Part shown: piece after piece, positions 47,064 through 56,559 of the stretch
How positions within the stretch are numbered: the first letter of the stretch is position 1
How the letters are laid out: each line of letters starts with the position of its first letter
NCBI RefSeq assembly: GCF_900291955.1
Contig: NZ_OLMR01000001.1
Coordinates: forward strand, 62,001 to 126,000
Source of the DNA: Pseudoruminococcus massiliensis
GTDB lineage: Bacteria; Bacillota; Clostridia; Oscillospirales; Acutalibacteraceae
Length of the DNA stretch: 64,000 bases
Direction: 5' to 3'
The notes under the pieces: model-generated
Database searches by the model: none
The model's input: the letters and a program-made list of their open reading frames with translations, nothing else
Told to the model about the DNA's origin: nothing
Translations under genes and position numbers: made by a program

Positions 47064-47156
47064 TTAAATTTCTTCAGGCTTTAATTTTTTTATTCCGAAC
47101 ATCTTTCTTAAAAAGAATGAGAAGAACTTTGGTCTGTCAACTACAACGATTTTCAT
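47064..47156 (-). CDS. spoVM: Stage V sporulation protein M
   Basis: This 30-aa peptide begins MKIVVVDRPKFFSFFLRKMF. It aligns without gaps to Bacillus SpoVM, the small amphipathic helix that marks the convex forespore membrane and anchors SpoIVA. Met1-Lys2, Pro9-Lys10-Phe11, Arg17, Met19 and Gly21 are shared. GGAGG lies 7 bases ahead of ATG. Position after thiN at the end of the rsgA-thiN run is exactly where spoVM lies in Bacillus. It is longer at the C-terminus (KKLKPEEI) than the 26-aa Bacillus form. Confidence 0.88.
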   Translation of the reverse strand: MKIVVVDRPKFFSFFLRKMFGIKKLKPEEI

Positions 47157-47174
47157 AAGTATACCTCCATAAAT

Positions 47175-47339
47175 TCAGCAGCATTTCGACAACGCAATCG
47201 CAAGTATTATTACAATTATCGCTGCGATAATCAAAAGGCATCTCTGTGGGAAAAGCAGTGAAATCAAAAGCCCTAAAGCAAACGCAAGTGCCGTTTTTCC
47301 GCTATTACAGCTATTGCAGCCCCTTCGCTTTCTTGCCAT
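47175..47339 (-). CDS. 54-aa hydrophobic cysteine-bearing small protein
   Basis: This small frame starts at ATG 47339 with AAGGCGGTG about 8 bases ahead. It encodes a basic N-terminus with MARKRRGCNSCNSGK, one or two hydrophobic helices (about 16-50) and a terminal LSKCC. It lies between thiN and spoVM in the same direction, 18 bp before spoVM. I do not recognise a family; a spore-membrane peptide is a guess from context. Confidence 0.65.
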   Translation of the reverse strand: MARKRRGCNSCNSGKTALAFALGLLISLLFPQRCLLIIAAIIVIILAIALSKCC

Positions 47340-47419
47340 AAATAACACCGCCTTTTTTATGTGTTTGAGCCTTTCGTAACGCTCTTAATACATAATACTC
47401 GGCGGCGTAATTTTTGTGC

Positions 47420-48046
47420 TTATTCCTTTGAAAAAATTATTACGGCACTGCCCTCATCAATTTTTACTCGTGCAGTATCAGCAGTTATAACATTGCTTAT
47501 TCCTAACGGTATTTCTGCAAAAAGTCTGCCCTTTTCAAGCTCATACTCAAAGCCAGAAAGTGTGACAACACAGCTTTCACAACCAAAAGCAAAAATTGAA
47601 AAGCGTTCTCCACACTTATTCTCTATAAGCATTTCCTCATCAGAAATAATCATCAATGAATTGCTTTCGTCAATAAGCGTTCCTCTTGCATTGTGAGAAC
47701 GGATATAACTCAAAACAGAAATATTCGCATAGGTATGGTCCATTCTTCCACCTGTACCACCAAAAATAATTATTTCGTCAAAACCTCGGCTAAGAGCCTC
47801 TTTAACACAGCTAAAAGTATCTGTATCATCTTTCTTTATAGGAAGCTTTAGAACTGTAGCATTTGTATTTGAAGGCACTTCTGCGGAATCAAAATCTCCA
47901 ATAATTATATTAGGCACAAGACCTGCCTTTTCGGCGTGTTTATATCCGCCATCGGCACATATTATAAAATCATCAGAAAGAACCTCATCACGCAAAAATG
48001 AAATTTTTATTTTGGGTGATGATGATATAATAACACAGCGACTCAT
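47420..48046 (-). CDS. thiN: Thiamine pyrophosphokinase
   Basis: ThiN (208 aa) converts thiamine to thiamine diphosphate. Family motifs: CADGGYKHAEKAGLVPNIIIGDFDS at about 30-54 and FGGTGGRMDHTYANISVL at about 95-112, plus a C-terminal beta domain (LIPLGISNVIT-like IPLGISNVI). AAGGAG precedes ATG. It follows rsgA by 10 bp. The rpe gene found between rsgA and thiN in Bacillus is absent. Confidence 0.95.
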   Translation of the reverse strand: MSRCVIISSSPKIKISFLRDEVLSDDFIICADGGYKHAEKAGLVPNIIIGDFDSAEVPSNTNATVLKLPIKKDDTDTFSCVKEALSRGFDEIIIFGGTGGRMDHTYANISVLSYIRSHNARGTLIDESNSLMIISDEEMLIENKCGERFSIFAFGCESCVVTLSGFEYELEKGRLFAEIPLGISNVITADTARVKIDEGSAVIIFSKE

Positions 48047-48056
48047 ACTAATCTCC

Positions 48057-48947
48057 TTATGATTTATTCATCCAATCCTTAATATCCTTAACTTCATCAT
48101 ACATCATAACATAACTATTATGCCTTGATTGACTTATCTTGCTTTTGTTAAGTGCTTCAAGGACACCGCAGCCTTTTTCTTTTATATGAGCACAAGAAGT
48201 AAATTTACAATTACAAATATAAGGCTCAAATTCAGGAAAGCAATTCGGCAAATCCTCTTTGCGAATAAGCTCATAGCGTTCTATATCAACCGTAGAAAAC
48301 CCAGGTGTATCAGCTATATAACCTCCACAAATTTTATAAAGCTCTGTGTGACGAGTTGTATGTCTGCCACGACCAAGCTTTCGACTTATATCACCAGTTT
48401 CAAGCTCAAGTTCAGGAAGAATAGCATTTAGTATAGTAGATTTTCCAACACCTGAATTTCCAGTAAAAGCTGAAATTTTTCCTCCAAGCATAGACTTAAT
48501 TTCTTCTGCCCCATCATTATTTTCCTTAGAACATTCTATAAGCTTAAAGCCTGTTTTTGCATAAATTTCTTTTAGCTTTTCCGCACCGCTTAAATCTGTC
48601 TTAGAAATAACTATAACAGGCTCTATTTCCTTTGAAACTGCTGCCGCTGTCATTTTATCAATAACAAGCATATTTGGCTCTGGCTCAGTTGTAGACGCCA
48701 CGATGAATAAAGTATCTATATTTGCCAGAGGTGGTCTTATAAGGGAATTTTTACGCTCTGCAATGCTTTCTATTGCACAATAACCGTCATCGGGAATAGA
48801 AATCGTCACTCTATCTCCAACATACGGCGAAAGCTTTTGTCTACGAAAGCTTCCACGAGCTTTACATTCATATATAATATTATCCTCTGCTTCTACATAA
48901 TAGAAACCGCCTAAAGCCTTTATAAGCAATCCATCTACTGTTTTCAT
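48057..48947 (-). CDS. rsgA: Ribosome small-subunit GTPase RsgA
   Basis: RsgA (296 aa) is a circularly permuted GTPase acting late in 30S maturation. An N-terminal OB fold (about 1-65) is followed by the G domain in permuted order: SKTDL (G4) near 118, GNSGVGKST (G1) near 161-169, and DTPGF (G3) near 218. The C-terminal zinc module has CNCKFTSCAHIKEKGC near 250-265. Length normal. In Bacillus it is a PrkC substrate and sits next to prkC as here. Confidence 0.96.
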   Translation of the reverse strand: MKTVDGLLIKALGGFYYVEAEDNIIYECKARGSFRRQKLSPYVGDRVTISIPDDGYCAIESIAERKNSLIRPPLANIDTLFIVASTTEPEPNMLVIDKMTAAAVSKEIEPVIVISKTDLSGAEKLKEIYAKTGFKLIECSKENNDGAEEIKSMLGGKISAFTGNSGVGKSTILNAILPELELETGDISRKLGRGRHTTRHTELYKICGGYIADTPGFSTVDIERYELIRKEDLPNCFPEFEPYICNCKFTSCAHIKEKGCGVLEALNKSKISQSRHNSYVMMYDEVKDIKDWMNKS

Positions 48948-49026
48948 TTCACACCTTCTCTAAATTTCTTTATAGATAAGGTCTGCTCTGCGAATATCCG
49001 CAAAGCAGACCTTAATAATTTAACTA

Positions 49027-51480
49027 TTACTCAACCGATGGGTCATCTGATGGAACACCAGTTATTTCGCCTGATGATTCCTCATTGAAATAAAGTGTAA
49101 TCTCATTACCAGATACAGAGTAGCTCTTTATCGTTGTGCTGTCAGAAGGATTGCCCTCATAACTAAAACGATAATTTGCACCATACTTATCATATACATA
49201 GCTGAATGTGCTGCCGATAATGTCATTAAATTCCTCAGTTGATGATTCATTTGAAGATTCGTCTGATGGTTCATTTGAAGATTCACCATTACCCTTGCTT
49301 ACAAATATGGTAATTTCGGAACCTGCTGAAACAACTGAACCCTCTGACGGATTTGTTCTTGTAACATTACCACTTTTAACTGTATCGCTTGTTTCAAATT
49401 CTCTCTTAATATTACCAGCGTCAAAACCAGCTGAAATTAAAGCCTTTCTTGCATCTTCTTCAGAAGAATCTGCAACAGACGGAACCTTGAATGAATTTGA
49501 TGTGTAAGGATTCTCCTTTGTAAGAGTTGCAACTGGTGGGTCCTTAGTAAAGTCGATAGTAAAAATCTTATATTCACTATCATTAATGTTAATCTTAACC
49601 TTTACATCTTTATCTCTGCCAGTAATTTTAAGCTTTCCTACATCTGGAAGATATACTGAATCATTTGAAAGACTATCGTCCTTGATACCATTGATAAATA
49701 CTTCAAGGCTTACCTTTGCTTCTTCATTTGGCCAACCCACCTCAAGCTCAATATTTCTTTCTGAACCTGTCGGAAGCTTACCATTACTTGCATAGATTGT
49801 AACAAGTGTACCCTTCTGTACTGTGTTGCCCTCATATGGCTCAAGATTAAATACCACATCTCTCTTTTCAGTAGAAGGCTGGTCGCTAAACTCTGTCTTT
49901 AAACCAAGCTTTTCAAGCTCTGCTTTAACCTCATCTTTAGTCTTACCAATAAGCTTTGTAGGAATCTGAACTGTTTCGCCCTCAGGACCATCGCTTATAA
50001 ACAAAGTAATCTTTGTACCGATTTGCTGTTCAGTACCCTCTCCAGGTGAGCAGTCAACTACATAGCCCTTATCAACCATATTACTGTAAACCTTCTTAAT
50101 ATCTGTATAAAGGTTTGCCTTTTGAACTTTTTCCTCTGCATCTTTTTGGCTGAGTCCCTTAACTGTTGGAACATTAACCTTAGATTCACTACTATTGACA
50201 GTAAGAATAATTTCAGAGTTTTCCTTAACAGTCTTAGTTCCTGCCTTAGGGTCTTGGTCAAGAATCATCATAAGAGGCTTTGAGGCGTCATATTTAACCT
50301 CAATCTTGAAGTTAAATTTATATGATTTGTTAGACTGAACATCATCGAGCATTTGACCGATGAAATCCGGAATTTCAACATCTTTTGACGAACCGCCCTG
50401 ACAGGATTTTGAAGTAAACATAAATATCAGAACTGCGATAGCAATAACAACAACAGAGGCAATTCCTATTGTTACCCATTTTACTGCGGTTCTTGAGCGT
50501 GTATCACTCGATGCTTCCTCATCATAATCATAATTATCATTATAAAGCTGGTCAGGGACAGCGGGTGCATTACTACCCTTTATAGAGGTTTCAACAAACT
50601 TTGTATCTCCGCTTGTTGTGTCATCATAATACTTATAATTAAAGCGAACACTTGGATTTCTGCGGAAAGTTTCGATAGCCTCAAGCATCTTTGCGGCTGT
50701 TTCATAACGCTGTGCGGGGTCTTTTCTCATAGCCTTGAGAGTGATTTCTTCAAGTCCCTCAGGAATCTCCTCATTTATATCACGCAAAGGACTTGGCTCT
50801 GTCTGAAGCTGCATAATAGCCACAGAAACTGCACTATCAGCCTCAAAAGGAAGCTTGCCTGTAAGCATTTCATAGAGCATTACGCCAACAGAATAAATAT
50901 CAGCCTTGCCGTCTGTCAAATCGCCACGAGCCTGTTCAGGTGCAATATAATGAACTGAGCCGATAGCTGTATTTGTCATCGTACGAGTTTCGCTTGTTGT
51001 AAGACGAGCTATACCAAAGTCTGTAACCTTAATAGTTCCGTCTTGAAGAAGAATTATATTCTGAGGTTTAATATCTCTATGGACAACACCCTTTTCGTGA
51101 GCGTGTTCGAGAGCCTCAAGAATCTGCACTGTGAAATGCACAGCCTCTTTCCAGTTTATAACTTTCTGATGCTCGATATACTCTTTAAGAGTAATGCCGT
51201 CAATATATTCCATAACGATATATTGAATTCTGTCACCAAAGCTGACATCAAAAACCTTAACTATATTCGGGTGAGAAAGCACTGCAATAGCCTTAGATTC
51301 ATTCTTGAATCTACGAATAAAATCATCATTGCCAAGGAATTCTTCCTTCAAGATTTTTACAGCAACAATCTTATCATCAATCGTATCATATGCTTTATAA
51401 ACCGTTGCCATACCGCCGACGCCTATAAGCTCTTGGAGCTCATATCTGCCGTCAAGCCTTTTACCAACATATTTATCCAT
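49027..51480 (-). CDS. prkC: PASTA-domain Ser/Thr protein kinase
   Basis: PrkC (817 aa) is a membrane kinase that senses peptidoglycan fragments and drives germination and cell-wall control. Kinase domain residues 10-275: GVGGMATVYKAYD glycine loop, VAVKIL lysine, HRDIKPQN near 138 and DFGIAR. A membrane helix at about 337-360 ends in SKSCQGG. Outside are PASTA units near 367, 437 and 505, an inserted beta domain (about 575-660), a fourth PASTA near 668-735, then a Ser/Glu-rich tail. The insert before the last PASTA and the acidic C-terminus are lineage-specific. prpC lies 24 bp upstream. Confidence 0.96.
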   Translation of the reverse strand: MDKYVGKRLDGRYELQELIGVGGMATVYKAYDTIDDKIVAVKILKEEFLGNDDFIRRFKNESKAIAVLSHPNIVKVFDVSFGDRIQYIVMEYIDGITLKEYIEHQKVINWKEAVHFTVQILEALEHAHEKGVVHRDIKPQNIILLQDGTIKVTDFGIARLTTSETRTMTNTAIGSVHYIAPEQARGDLTDGKADIYSVGVMLYEMLTGKLPFEADSAVSVAIMQLQTEPSPLRDINEEIPEGLEEITLKAMRKDPAQRYETAAKMLEAIETFRRNPSVRFNYKYYDDTTSGDTKFVETSIKGSNAPAVPDQLYNDNYDYDEEASSDTRSRTAVKWVTIGIASVVVIAIAVLIFMFTSKSCQGGSSKDVEIPDFIGQMLDDVQSNKSYKFNFKIEVKYDASKPLMMILDQDPKAGTKTVKENSEIILTVNSSESKVNVPTVKGLSQKDAEEKVQKANLYTDIKKVYSNMVDKGYVVDCSPGEGTEQQIGTKITLFISDGPEGETVQIPTKLIGKTKDEVKAELEKLGLKTEFSDQPSTEKRDVVFNLEPYEGNTVQKGTLVTIYASNGKLPTGSERNIELEVGWPNEEAKVSLEVFINGIKDDSLSNDSVYLPDVGKLKITGRDKDVKVKININDSEYKIFTIDFTKDPPVATLTKENPYTSNSFKVPSVADSSEEDARKALISAGFDAGNIKREFETSDTVKSGNVTRTNPSEGSVVSAGSEITIFVSKGNGESSNEPSDESSNESSTEEFNDIIGSTFSYVYDKYGANYRFSYEGNPSDSTTIKSYSVSGNEITLYFNEESSGEITGVPSDDPSVE

Positions 51481-51504
51481 TTAAAAATAACCCCTTTCAA
51501 CCGA

Positions 51505-52236
51505 TTATCGGTTTATGATGACAACAGTTATGTTGTCACCTCCGCCTTGCTCGTTAGCCTCTGCAATTAGTGCCTCAGTAAGTGCTTCACCGTTGAATTT
51601 CTTATAAAGCTCGACAATTCTTTCTGGACTAAGGTAATTTGTAAGTCCGTCAGTACATATCATAAAAATCGAGTTTTTTGGAAAATCAGAAACGGTAAAA
51701 TCAAGCCTTATCCTTGGTTCTACTCCCAAAGCCCTTGTGATTATATTTTTCTTAGGATGGTTTTTTGCCTCTTCAGGAGTAATTTTTCCCATATCAACCA
51801 TTTCCTGAACAATAGAATGGTCCTGCGTAAGCTGGACAAAGCTTTCACCATCTATAAGACAGGCTCGGCTGTCACCTGCGTGAATAATGTATAGCTTGTT
51901 TTCTTTGACTATTGCAGCAACAAGTGTTGTACCCATTCCGCTAAGCTCATGACAACTGACAGACTCCATATATATTGCATTATTTGCAACAGTAGCCGCA
52001 TCTGCCAAAAGCTGTTTTATCCGGTCTTCGTCAAAGTCAAGCTCATAATTCTCAGATATGTATTGGGCGATTTCATCAACAGCGGTCGCACTTGCTATAC
52101 TTCCACCGTTTGCTCCGCCCATACCATCACAGACAACAGCCCAAACGGTCTTTTCATCAAACTCACCTGTTTTGCAGCTGTCCTGATTTTGCTTTCTGAC
52201 AATTCCTGTATCACTTTTGCTGAATACCTGCATCAT
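51505..52236 (-). CDS. prpC: PP2C-type Ser/Thr phosphatase (PrpC/Stp)
   Basis: This 243-aa phosphatase opposes PrkC. Metal-binding motifs are VCDGMGGANGG near 37-47, GDSRACL near 124, CTDGLTNYL near 195 and GGGDNITVVII at the end. The N-terminus (VRKQNQDSC) is typical. Its start lies inside the end of rlmN (26-bp overlap), with GGGGG before the ATG, so the two are coupled. Confidence 0.96.
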   Translation of the reverse strand: MMQVFSKSDTGIVRKQNQDSCKTGEFDEKTVWAVVCDGMGGANGGSIASATAVDEIAQYISENYELDFDEDRIKQLLADAATVANNAIYMESVSCHELSGMGTTLVAAIVKENKLYIIHAGDSRACLIDGESFVQLTQDHSIVQEMVDMGKITPEEAKNHPKKNIITRALGVEPRIRLDFTVSDFPKNSIFMICTDGLTNYLSPERIVELYKKFNGEALTEALIAEANEQGGGDNITVVIINR

Positions 52237-53281
52237 TCTCAGCCCCCTTTTTATCCGCTTCAGATTTTGTACCCCGCCTCAACTGCCCACACGAGGCATT
52301 TATGTCACTTCCGAGGGTTCTTCGTACAGTGACTGTTATTCCGCTTTTTTCGAGTATATTAGAAAAAGCCCTCAGCCTTTCTGCCTTACTCTTTTTATAT
52401 CCTGTGCCGTTTACTGCATTAACAGGAATAAGATTGACATGAGCCAACATTCCATGCAGTCTTTTTGCTAATTCTCTTGCACAGGCATCGCTGTCATTTA
52501 CATTATCAATCATTGCATATTCAAATGATATGCGTCTGTTTGTCATTTTAAGATAATATCGACAAGCTTCGAGAAGCTCATCTATACCCCATCTTCTGTT
52601 CACAGGCATAGTTTTACTTCTTATCTGGTCATTTGGTGCATGAAGTGAAACTGAAAGTGTAAGTTGAAGCTTTAAATCTGCAAGCTCATATATTTTCGGC
52701 ACAACACCACAGGTTGAAAGCGATATATGACGCATACCAATATTCATTCCCTTATCATCAGAAACAAGCTTCAGAAAGCGTATTACATTATCGAAATTAT
52801 CAAGTGGTTCTCCCATACCCATAAGAACGATATTTGAAATTCTGATATTTCTATCTGCCTGTTCAGCTTGAAGCTGTGCAAGCATTTCGCTCGGTGTAAG
52901 ATTTCTAACATATCCGCCCATACCTGTTGCACAGAAGGTGCAACCCATCTTACAACCAACTTGTGTTGATATACAGCTTGTATATCCGTGATGATATTTC
53001 ATAAGAACTGATTCTACGGTTTCGCCATCTCTAAACGAAAAGAGATATTTTACTGTATCATCATAATCCGAAATGAGTTTTTTTTCAATAGTTGCAGAGG
53101 ATATATAGCACTTTTGACCAAGTTCTTCTCTTAAACTCTTAGAAATATTAGTCATTTCATCAAAGGATTTTACTCCTTCGTGAAGCCACTTAAATATCTG
53201 ACCCGCCCTAAATGATGGCTGTCCCATTTTTTTAAGCTCTGCCTGCAATTCCTCAAGAGTCAAAGATTTTATATCTATCAT
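52211..53281 (-). CDS. rlmN: 23S rRNA/tRNA adenine-C2 methyltransferase RlmN
   Basis: RlmN (356 aa) is a radical-SAM enzyme that methylates A2503 of 23S rRNA and A37 of some tRNAs. The iron-sulfur motif CKMGCTFCATGMGG lies near 110-123, GMGEPLDN near 154, and the methyl-carrier cysteine is in SDINASCGQLRRG near 330. AAAGGAGG precedes ATG. A type I hairpin element lies upstream and splits it from rsmB. Confidence 0.97.
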   Translation of the reverse strand: MIDIKSLTLEELQAELKKMGQPSFRAGQIFKWLHEGVKSFDEMTNISKSLREELGQKCYISSATIEKKLISDYDDTVKYLFSFRDGETVESVLMKYHHGYTSCISTQVGCKMGCTFCATGMGGYVRNLTPSEMLAQLQAEQADRNIRISNIVLMGMGEPLDNFDNVIRFLKLVSDDKGMNIGMRHISLSTCGVVPKIYELADLKLQLTLSVSLHAPNDQIRSKTMPVNRRWGIDELLEACRYYLKMTNRRISFEYAMIDNVNDSDACARELAKRLHGMLAHVNLIPVNAVNGTGYKKSKAERLRAFSNILEKSGITVTVRRTLGSDINASCGQLRRGTKSEADKKGAENDAGIQQK

Positions 53282-53329
53282 AAGTTATCCTCCTTTCAGT
53301 TTTCTTTCAAGCAATTTAACTAACATTCA

Positions 53330-53586
53330 TTCGATAAAAATTAAAAGTTTCGCTCGAGCCTTTTTAAAGGCTCGCAGTTTCCAAAGGCAGAGCCTTTGGT
53401 CGCTCTCCGCAGAGAGCGAAACACTTTATACTCCTCTAAGCGCAGGAGGGTAGAAAAACATTCCAGCGGAATGTTTTTCGTAGGGAACCCTCGCAGGGGG
53501 TTCCCTAACTGTAAGCCACCACTCCAAGATGCGAAATCGCTCGAACCTTTTCAACTTATTATAAATAACAGTTATCATCGAACTCA
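53330..53586. repeat. Multi-hairpin intergenic element, type I copy
   Basis: This fills the gap between rlmN and rsmB and is closely similar to 7074-7302. Its hairpins: GAGCCTTT-TT-AAAGGCTC; CCAAAGGC-AGA-GCCTTTGG; TCGCTCTC-CGCA-GAGAGCGA; AACATTCC-AGC-GGAATGTT; GGAACCC-TCGCA-GGGGGTTCC. In the third stem two base pairs differ from the 7074 copy (C-G to T-A and G-C to C-G) with both sides changed together. A 66-codon frame within it is not a gene. Confidence 0.87.
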
Positions 53587-53600
53587 TATTAACTAATCAT

Positions 53601-54929
53601 CTATTTACGAACAAACGCAGAAATAAAGAAACCATCTGTACCATTTGTATGAGGGAAAAGCGTAAGCTGATTGTCTGGCTCATCTATTCCTCTTATAATA
53701 TTATCAAGCTTTATATCATAAGGCTTAAAGTCGTTATGTTCTTTTAGAAAGCGTTCTGCATTTTTACCATTTTCATTTGGATTCAGTGTACAGGTAGAGT
53801 AAACTAATGTTCCACCGTCTGCAACAAATCTCGCAGCATTACATAATATAAGGTACTGCAAATCTGGCAGAGTGTCAAGCCCTGTAACGCTTTTATAGCG
53901 TAATTCAGGCTTTCTTCTTATAATTCCAAAACCTGAACATGGCACATCACACAAAACCCTCTGAAATTTTTGTCCATAATCCTGATTTTGTGCATCAGCA
54001 AGCTTTGTTCTGATAATATTAATAGAAGCTTTTTTTGCATTTTCTTCTATAAGCTTGAGCCTTTGCGGATAAAGGTCACAAGCAAGAATCATACCGTCAT
54101 TTTGCATCATTTCTGCCATAGTAACACTTTTTCCACCAGGTGCGGCACAGACATCAAGCACCCTGTCACCTTTTTTGGGAGCAAGTACCTCACAGCAAAG
54201 CTGGCTCGAAATATCCTCGATATGAAATAAGCCTTTCTTAAATTCAGCAAGCCTTGTCAGCGAACCTGAATTTTCTATAAGAACAGCATTTTCAATGAGT
54301 TTGCTTTTCTCAACTGAAATACCCTTATCAGTAAGCAGCTTAATAAGCTCGTCGGTATTAGTTTTGATTGTATTTACTCTCGCACAAAGAGGTGGTCTGC
54401 CAGATTGAGATTCAAGCAACTTTTCTGTAATTTCTTCACCATAGGATTTCTGCCAAAGAGCGATTATCTCCTTCGGAAATGAATACTTTATAGAAAGGTA
54501 CTGAGCCTTATTCTTACTTGGAAGTTCGGGCATACCACTTCTCGAAACCGAACGCAAGACACCATTTATAAAACCACTCGCTGAAAAAAGCTTTTGTTTT
54601 TTGCAAAGCTTAACGCTTTCATTTACTGCGGCGGAATCAGGTATTCTGTCCATATAGATTATCTGATAAATACCCATATAAAGAATTATCAATGCCTTTG
54701 GTTCAATCTTTTTTATAGGTGTTTTTGAGAATTTTGAGATTATATAATCAAGAGTAAGCTTTCTCTCAAGCACGCCATAGAATATAGCCGCCGCAAGTCC
54801 GACTTCTCTCGGATTCGCCTCTGACCTTGAAATCATCGTATCAAAGGCTATGTTTGAATAAGCCTCGTCCTCAAGCACTCTTAACAAAGCATTAAATGCA
54901 AGGGTTCTGCCGTTTATATTGTTATCCAT
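53601..54929 (-). CDS. rsmB: 16S rRNA m5C967 methyltransferase
   Basis: RsmB (442 aa) has an N-terminal NusB-like RNA-binding domain (about 5-140: FNALLRVLEDEAYSN) and a C-terminal methyltransferase. Motifs: CAAPGGKSVTMAEMM near 262, DVPCSGFGIIRRKPE near 330, and the catalytic cysteine in YSTCTLNPNENG near 378. It is followed by a one-base gap from the peptidase gene ahead, typical of this operon. In other Firmicutes rlmN follows directly; here a repeat element intervenes. Confidence 0.96.
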   Translation of the reverse strand: MDNNINGRTLAFNALLRVLEDEAYSNIAFDTMISRSEANPREVGLAAAIFYGVLERKLTLDYIISKFSKTPIKKIEPKALIILYMGIYQIIYMDRIPDSAAVNESVKLCKKQKLFSASGFINGVLRSVSRSGMPELPSKNKAQYLSIKYSFPKEIIALWQKSYGEEITEKLLESQSGRPPLCARVNTIKTNTDELIKLLTDKGISVEKSKLIENAVLIENSGSLTRLAEFKKGLFHIEDISSQLCCEVLAPKKGDRVLDVCAAPGGKSVTMAEMMQNDGMILACDLYPQRLKLIEENAKKASINIIRTKLADAQNQDYGQKFQRVLCDVPCSGFGIIRRKPELRYKSVTGLDTLPDLQYLILCNAARFVADGGTLVYSTCTLNPNENGKNAERFLKEHNDFKPYDIKLDNIIRGIDEPDNQLTLFPHTNGTDGFFISAFVRK

Positions 54930-54930
54930 A

Positions 54931-55629
54931 CTATCTCCGTCTGTTATTTGCTATAAAAATAATTCTGAGCAAATTGAGCATTGCTGTAAGTGTAGATGCT
55001 ACATAGGTCATAGCGGCCGCACGAAGTACCTTTCTTGCTCCTGCCAATTCTTCCGCAGTACAAAGACCTGAATTTTCAAGTGCAACCATTGCTCTGCGGC
55101 TTGCGTTAAATTCAACAGGAAGTGTAACAATAGAGAAAAGAAGTGCTACACCATAGAGCAAAATTCCAAGATAAATGAAGAAATCATATTGTACCGGAAG
55201 TACCAAGCCTATTAAAACCATTGGCCAAGCAAGAGATGAGCTTATTTGTGTTATTGGAACTAATGCTCGTCTTATAGTCATAGGGGCATAGCTTGTTGCG
55301 TGTTGTACAGCGTGTCCAGCCTCGTGTGCCGCAACACACATTGCTGTAACCGTTGTCTTATTATAAACAGGGTCAGAAAGTCTTATAGAATTTGAACGGG
55401 GGTCAAAGTGGTCATTCATATTACCACTTATCGGATTTATCGGAATAAGCGGAACATTATTCATTCTAAGAACCATTTCAGCGGCATTTCTTCCTGACAT
55501 AGCCGAAGAATTTCTAACCTTAGAATACTTATTAAAAGCAGTCGAAACACAATATTGTGCATAAATCGAAATCAAAAGTCCAGGAATTACAAATAGCAGA
55601 TAAGTATAATCAAAATAATAAAATCCCAT
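54931..55629 (-). CDS. Membrane zinc metallopeptidase (YugP-like)
   Basis: This 232-aa protein has an N-terminal membrane helix, the zinc motif HEAGHAVQHA near 105, and two or three further membrane helices (about 125-175 and 205-225), matching the YugP/DUF zinc peptidase family. The substrate is unknown. It lies between fmt and rsmB with 12-bp and 1-bp gaps, an insertion into the usual fmt-rsmB order. AAGGAGG precedes ATG. Confidence 0.92.
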   Translation of the reverse strand: MGFYYFDYTYLLFVIPGLLISIYAQYCVSTAFNKYSKVRNSSAMSGRNAAEMVLRMNNVPLIPINPISGNMNDHFDPRSNSIRLSDPVYNKTTVTAMCVAAHEAGHAVQHATSYAPMTIRRALVPITQISSSLAWPMVLIGLVLPVQYDFFIYLGILLYGVALLFSIVTLPVEFNASRRAMVALENSGLCTAEELAGARKVLRAAAMTYVASTLTAMLNLLRIIFIANNRRR

Positions 55630-55641
55630 ACAAAAACCTCC

Positions 55642-56556
55642 TTATTTCAAAAATGAATGAAGTTCTGTTTTATGACCTCTCAAGAAATCTGCCACATTCA
55701 TTTTCTTTTTGCCCTCAGGCTGAAGCTCAAGAATTTCAATAGCACCGCTCCCACAAGCTACAATAAAAGGTTCAAGCGAAACTATTTCTCCAGCCTGTCC
55801 GCAAGCGTCAGCAAGCTTTGTCTTATGAATTTTTATACGCTTACCGTCCATAATCGCAGTAGCAGACGGCCAAGAATTAAGTCCTCTGACCTTGTTATGA
55901 ACTGCTTGTGCGGATTGTGTAAAATCAATCGGTGAAATATCCTTAGAAAGCATTGATGCGTAGTTGGATAAGCTGTCATCTTGCTTTGTGAGTGTCGCTG
56001 TACCATCTTCAACAGACTCAAGTGTTTCAATAATAAGCTTTGCACCAAGTGCAGAAAGTCTGTCGTGAAGTTCATCAGCAGTTTCATTCTCACCAATGGT
56101 AAGTGATGCAGATTTAATCATATCTCCCGTATCAAGGCCAATATCCATCTGCATAGCTGTAACGCCTGTTTCCTTTTCACCGTCAATGATTGACCACTGA
56201 ATCGGAGCCGCTCCACGATACTTTGGCAAAAGTGAAGCGTGAACATTTATACAGCCATATCTTGGCAATTCAAGAATTTCCTTAGGCAAGATTTTACCAT
56301 ATGCAACTACTATAATAACATCAGGCTTAATCTCTGAAAGAAGCTTAAAAGCCTCGCCGTCCTTGAGAGTTTTCGGCTGATAAACTGGGATATTATGCTT
56401 TAAAGCCTCCTCTTTAACTGGAGGTGGTGTAAGAATCTGTTTTCTGCCCTTTGGCTTATCCGGCTGAGTAAAAACAGCAAGAACATCATGTTTTTCTATA
56501 AGAGCTGATAAGCAGGGAACAGCAAATTCAGGAGTACCCATAAATACTATTCGCAA
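55642..56556 (-). CDS. fmt: Methionyl-tRNA formyltransferase
   Basis: Fmt (304 aa) formylates initiator Met-tRNA. Motifs: VFMGTPEFAVPCLSAL at the N-terminus, VAYGKILPKEIL near 90, NVHASLLPKYRGAAPIQWSI near 107-126 (catalytic Asn/His) and a C-terminal tRNA-binding domain. The start is TTG at 56556 with GGAGGG 7 bases ahead. def lies 3 bp upstream. Confidence 0.97.
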   Translation of the reverse strand: MRIVFMGTPEFAVPCLSALIEKHDVLAVFTQPDKPKGRKQILTPPPVKEEALKHNIPVYQPKTLKDGEAFKLLSEIKPDVIIVVAYGKILPKEILELPRYGCINVHASLLPKYRGAAPIQWSIIDGEKETGVTAMQMDIGLDTGDMIKSASLTIGENETADELHDRLSALGAKLIIETLESVEDGTATLTKQDDSLSNYASMLSKDISPIDFTQSAQAVHNKVRGLNSWPSATAIMDGKRIKIHKTKLADACGQAGEIVSLEPFIVACGSGAIEILELQPEGKKKMNVADFLRGHKTELHSFLK

Positions 56557-56559
56557 TAT

